Shown in pieces: positions 6,488 through 8,517 of a stretch of DNA of 8,517 bases; position 1 is the first letter of the stretch; every line of letters begins with the position of its first letter. Origin of the DNA: an uncultured Campylobacter sp. (GTDB lineage: Bacteria > Campylobacterota > Campylobacteria > Campylobacterales > Campylobacteraceae); NCBI RefSeq assembly GCF_938030815.1, contig NZ_CALHII010000039.1, positions 1-8,517 on the forward strand, written 5' to 3'. Position numbers and translations under genes: made by a program. The notes below the pieces were generated by a model. It was not told the origin of the DNA, ran no database searches, and saw only the letters and a program-made list of their open reading frames with translations.

Positions 6488-8433
6488 ATAACAACCCAAA
6501 TAATCAGTCCCCTCAAAACGGCGGCGGAAACAATTTTTTTAATAAAAATCCGATCGGCGTTTTTATAATTTTCGCGCTTATTTTGATAGTCGTGTTTAAA
6601 GCGATATCTCCAAGTGGCGGATTTGATAGTGGTGGAGTGCTGGGCTCCGTCTCGGGCGAGAGTAGAAACGTAACTTACTCCGAGCTAAAATCGCAGATCA
6701 AAAACTCTCAAGTAAGCATGGTTTCCATCGGAAGCTCCACGATTAAAGCGCAAGTCGGCAACGTAATCTACACCGCCAAGCGCGTGGATGATCCCGAGCT
6801 AGTTCAAATTTTAGAATCGCGCAAAATTCCATACGGCGCGTATAATGAGAGCAACTTTTTGACCGATCTGCTTTTTAGCTGGGTCTTGCCGCTCGTGATT
6901 TTCTTTGGAATTTGGATGTTTTTAGCCAATCGCATGCAGCGCAATATGGGCGGCGGCGTGCTCGGCATCGGAAGCTCTAAAAACCTAGTAAGCGCCGAAA
7001 AGCCGAAGGTTAAATTTAGCGATGTCGCGGGCGTCGAAGAGGCGAAAGAGGAGGTTAAGGAGATCGTAGATTTCTTAAAAAACCCCGAGCGATATATAAG
7101 CCTCGGGGCTAAAATTCCAAAAGGCGTTCTTTTGGTGGGGCCTCCGGGCACGGGCAAGACGCTGCTAGCCAAAGCGGTCGCGGGCGAAGCGGACGTGCCG
7201 TTTTTTTCGGTATCGGGCTCGAGCTTTATAGAGATGTTCGTAGGCGTGGGCGCCAGCAGGGTGCGCGATCTATTTGATAACGCTAAAAAGCAGGCTCCAG
7301 CGATCGTTTTCATCGACGAGATCGATGCGATCGGTAAAAGCAGAACCGCAGGTGGTATCGGCGGAGGCAACGACGAACGCGAGCAGACGCTAAATCAGCT
7401 GCTTGCTGAGATGGACGGCTTCGGCTCGGAATCAAGCCCGGTAATCGTCCTTGCGGCTACCAACCGCCCGGAGACGCTTGATGCGGCGCTTCTGCGTCCA
7501 GGTAGATTCGATAGGCAGGTTTTAGTCGATAGACCTGATTTTGACGGCAGAATGGCGATTTTGAAGGTGCATATGCGCGACGTTAAATTTGCTCGCGATA
7601 TCGATATCGAAGAGATCGCGCGCCTTACCGTTGGCTTTGCGGGAGCCGATCTTGCAAACATCATCAACGAAGCCGCGCTTTTAGCGGGTCGCGAGGCAAA
7701 GGCGGAGGTCGAGCAAAAAGACCTGCTCGAAGCGATCGAACGCGTCGGTATCGGACTGGCTAAAAAATCGCGCCGCGTAAGCCCAATCGAAAAGCGGATC
7801 GTCGCCTACCACGAAAGCGGTCATGCGCTCATCGCCGAGGTTACTAAAGGCGCGATGCCCGTATCGAAGGTAACTATCGTGCCGCGCGGATTAAGTGCCG
7901 CGGGATATACGCTAAATTCTCCGTTTGAAAATAGATATCTGCATCAGCGCCATGAAATTTTTGCCGAGATCGATACGTTTTTGGCGGGGCGCGCGGCGGA
8001 GGATGTGTTTTTGGGCGAGATCACCGACGGAGCAGGTAATGATTTGCAGCGCGCTACCGATATGCTTAAATTTATGGCCACTCAGGTCGGAATGACTGAA
8101 GCTCTCGGGCTTGCGGTGCTCGAAAAGCAGCAGTACTCCTTCCTAAACGGCGGACAGAGCATCAAGGATTACAGCGAGGTAACGGCGGTTAAGATTGACG
8201 AATATGTCCGCAAGACGCTAGATGAGCGCTATGCGGCGGTAAAAGAGACGCTAAGGACCTACGCTCCGGCGATCGAGGAGATGGTAAAGGCGCTGTATGA
8301 GAAGGAGACGGTCTCTGGAGAGCAGATCGTGGAGATCATCTCTAAATTTGAAAAAGACAACGGCATGCCTACCCGTCTGGTGCGAAATTTAGGCGCTAAC
8401 GACGATATCGAAAGCGCAAAGAGCGAAGCTTAA
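6484..8433 (+). CDS. ftsH: ATP-dependent zinc metalloprotease FtsH
   Basis: Membrane-anchored hexameric AAA+ protease that extracts and degrades misassembled membrane proteins and some cytosolic regulators; usually essential in bacteria. The 649 residues are typical. An Asn-rich N-terminus (1-22) precedes membrane helix 1 (about 23-42), then a periplasmic domain and helix 2 (about 127-148). The AAA domain contains Walker A GPPGTGKT (219-226), the pore-loop region MFVGVGA (251-257), Walker B VFIDEID (275-281) and the second region of homology ATNRPETLDAALLRPGRFDRQV (about 325-346, with the arginine-finger arginines R338 and R341). The protease domain has zinc motif HESGH (443-447) and the probable third ligand D520 in GNDLQRAT. 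All catalytic residues are present. The C-terminal region (about 560-625) is helical and acidic at the tail. It is coupled to prmA by an ATGA overlap. The stop codon lies within a 9-bp inverted repeat. Confidence 0.97.
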   Translation: MNNNPNNQSPQNGGGNNFFNKNPIGVFIIFALILIVVFKAISPSGGFDSGGVLGSVSGESRNVTYSELKSQIKNSQVSMVSIGSSTIKAQVGNVIYTAKRVDDPELVQILESRKIPYGAYNESNFLTDLLFSWVLPLVIFFGIWMFLANRMQRNMGGGVLGIGSSKNLVSAEKPKVKFSDVAGVEEAKEEVKEIVDFLKNPERYISLGAKIPKGVLLVGPPGTGKTLLAKAVAGEADVPFFSVSGSSFIEMFVGVGASRVRDLFDNAKKQAPAIVFIDEIDAIGKSRTAGGIGGGNDEREQTLNQLLAEMDGFGSESSPVIVLAATNRPETLDAALLRPGRFDRQVLVDRPDFDGRMAILKVHMRDVKFARDIDIEEIARLTVGFAGADLANIINEAALLAGREAKAEVEQKDLLEAIERVGIGLAKKSRRVSPIEKRIVAYHESGHALIAEVTKGAMPVSKVTIVPRGLSAAGYTLNSPFENRYLHQRHEIFAEIDTFLAGRAAEDVFLGEITDGAGNDLQRATDMLKFMATQVGMTEALGLAVLEKQQYSFLNGGQSIKDYSEVTAVKIDEYVRKTLDERYAAVKETLRTYAPAIEEMVKALYEKETVSGEQIVEIISKFEKDNGMPTRLVRNLGANDDIESAKSEA

Positions 8434-8447
8434 ATTTAAAGCTTCGC
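8423..8447. repeat. Inverted repeat over the ftsH stop codon
   Basis: Arms GCGAAGCTT (8423-8431) and AAGCTTCGC (8439-8447) pair perfectly over nine bases with loop AAATTTA; the TAA stop is at 8431-8433. RNA could form a stable hairpin at the 3' end of ftsH, but no run of T follows, so it is not a canonical intrinsic terminator. It shares the AAATTT core and AAGCT arms with the palindrome before pglE. Confidence 0.65.
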
Positions 8448-8457
8448 GCAGGGTAAG
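8448..8457. other. Junction 2: Campylobacter-like to LipB-bearing DNA
   Basis: Downstream of the ftsH inverted repeat, sequence from 8457 onward encodes LipB residues in frame, but the codon immediately before (8454-8456) is TAA. LipB normally has some 40-50 residues before this segment. The gene is therefore entered in the middle, which marks a second break between unrelated DNAs close to 8448-8457. Confidence 0.65.
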
Positions 8458-8517
8458 AACTTAGGGTGGTAGAACACAACCCTGTCTTTACCCAAGGCTT
8501 GGCCGGCAAACCCGAAC
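8457..8517 (+). CDS. lipB: Octanoyltransferase LipB, internal fragment
   Basis: LipB moves the octanoyl group from acyl carrier protein to lipoyl domains, the first step of lipoate attachment. Only 20 codons are present: ELRVVEH followed by NPVFTQGLAGKPE. The VEHxPVFTQGxAGKxEH pattern is the N-terminal signature of proteobacterial LipB, and the GLAGKPE wording recalls Neisseria-type proteins (from memory, not a search). The preceding codon is a stop and no start lies nearby, so the N-terminal part is missing; the rest runs out of the window. The catalytic Lys/Cys region would lie further downstream. It does not look like the Campylobacter DNA before it. Short length limits certainty, but the motif is distinctive. 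Confidence 0.72.

Noticed and set aside
6804..7370. Long minus-strand open frame (188 codons) opposite ftsH
   Set aside because: It is a shadow of the GC-biased ftsH coding sequence, with no family motifs and a low-complexity composition.
8449..8493. Possible nested hairpin (CAGGGTAAGA with TCTTTACCC, inner AGGGT with ACCCT) as a terminator or small RNA
   Set aside because: Most of it lies inside LipB coding sequence and spans the apparent junction; there is no T-tract. Pairing across a join is likely accidental, though an inverted microhomology could also have helped form an amplification chimera.
8432..8517. Open frame on the minus strand at the right edge (reading FGFAGQALGKD and on to a stop near 8432)
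   Set aside because: The plus strand of the same bases gives a recognisable LipB signature; the minus frame resembles nothing I know.

Overview
The window looks like a composite of three bacterial sources. Bases 1 to about 1130 are very AT-rich (mostly A/T third positions, many AGA and ATA codons). They encode the end of an adenosylcobinamide-phosphate synthase (CbiB) and the start of a threonine-phosphate decarboxylase (CobD), two neighbouring cobalamin genes in a Fusobacterium-like style. Bases from about 1131 to about 8450 have a markedly higher GC content and encode proteins typical of Campylobacter, most like the GC-richer oral species (C. gracilis / C. showae / C. rectus type; species not settled from sequence alone). 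The last ~60 bases encode a LipB (octanoyltransferase) fragment that resembles Neisseria-type or other proteobacterial LipB and is entered in mid-gene. CobD is cut abruptly at the first boundary and LipB lacks its beginning at the second. The simplest reading is a chimeric contig from an oral or mucosal community (assembly or amplification artefact); recent lateral transfer is less likely.

Layout: 2-898 cbiB (5' end outside the window); 904-~1130 cobD N-terminal fragment, whose reading frame runs through foreign sequence to a stop at 1161; junction 1; 1214-2311 pglE; 2311-4116 pglF; 4113-4838 hisH; 4838-5545 hisA; a 78-bp AT-rich gap; 5624-6487 prmA; 6484-8433 ftsH; an inverted repeat over the ftsH stop codon; junction 2; 8457-8517 lipB fragment. 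All genes are on the + strand.

In the Campylobacter part, pglE, pglF, hisH and hisA form a tightly overlapped cluster (TGATG, TTGA and TGATG stop/start overlaps). PglF (4,6-dehydratase) and PglE (aminotransferase) catalyse the first two steps from UDP-GlcNAc toward UDP-bacillosamine for N-linked protein glycosylation. HisH (glutaminase subunit of IGP synthase) and HisA (ProFAR isomerase) are adjacent steps of histidine synthesis. prmA and ftsH form a second overlapped pair (ATGA), joining ribosomal protein L11 methylation with the membrane AAA+ protease.

The most unusual features besides the chimerism are an approximately 45-residue insertion in HisH made of degenerate 21-bp / 7-residue tandem units carrying AAATTT, and AAATTT-centred palindromes near both ends of the Campylobacter segment and before prmA. 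I saw no tRNA, rRNA, CRISPR array or insertion sequence.
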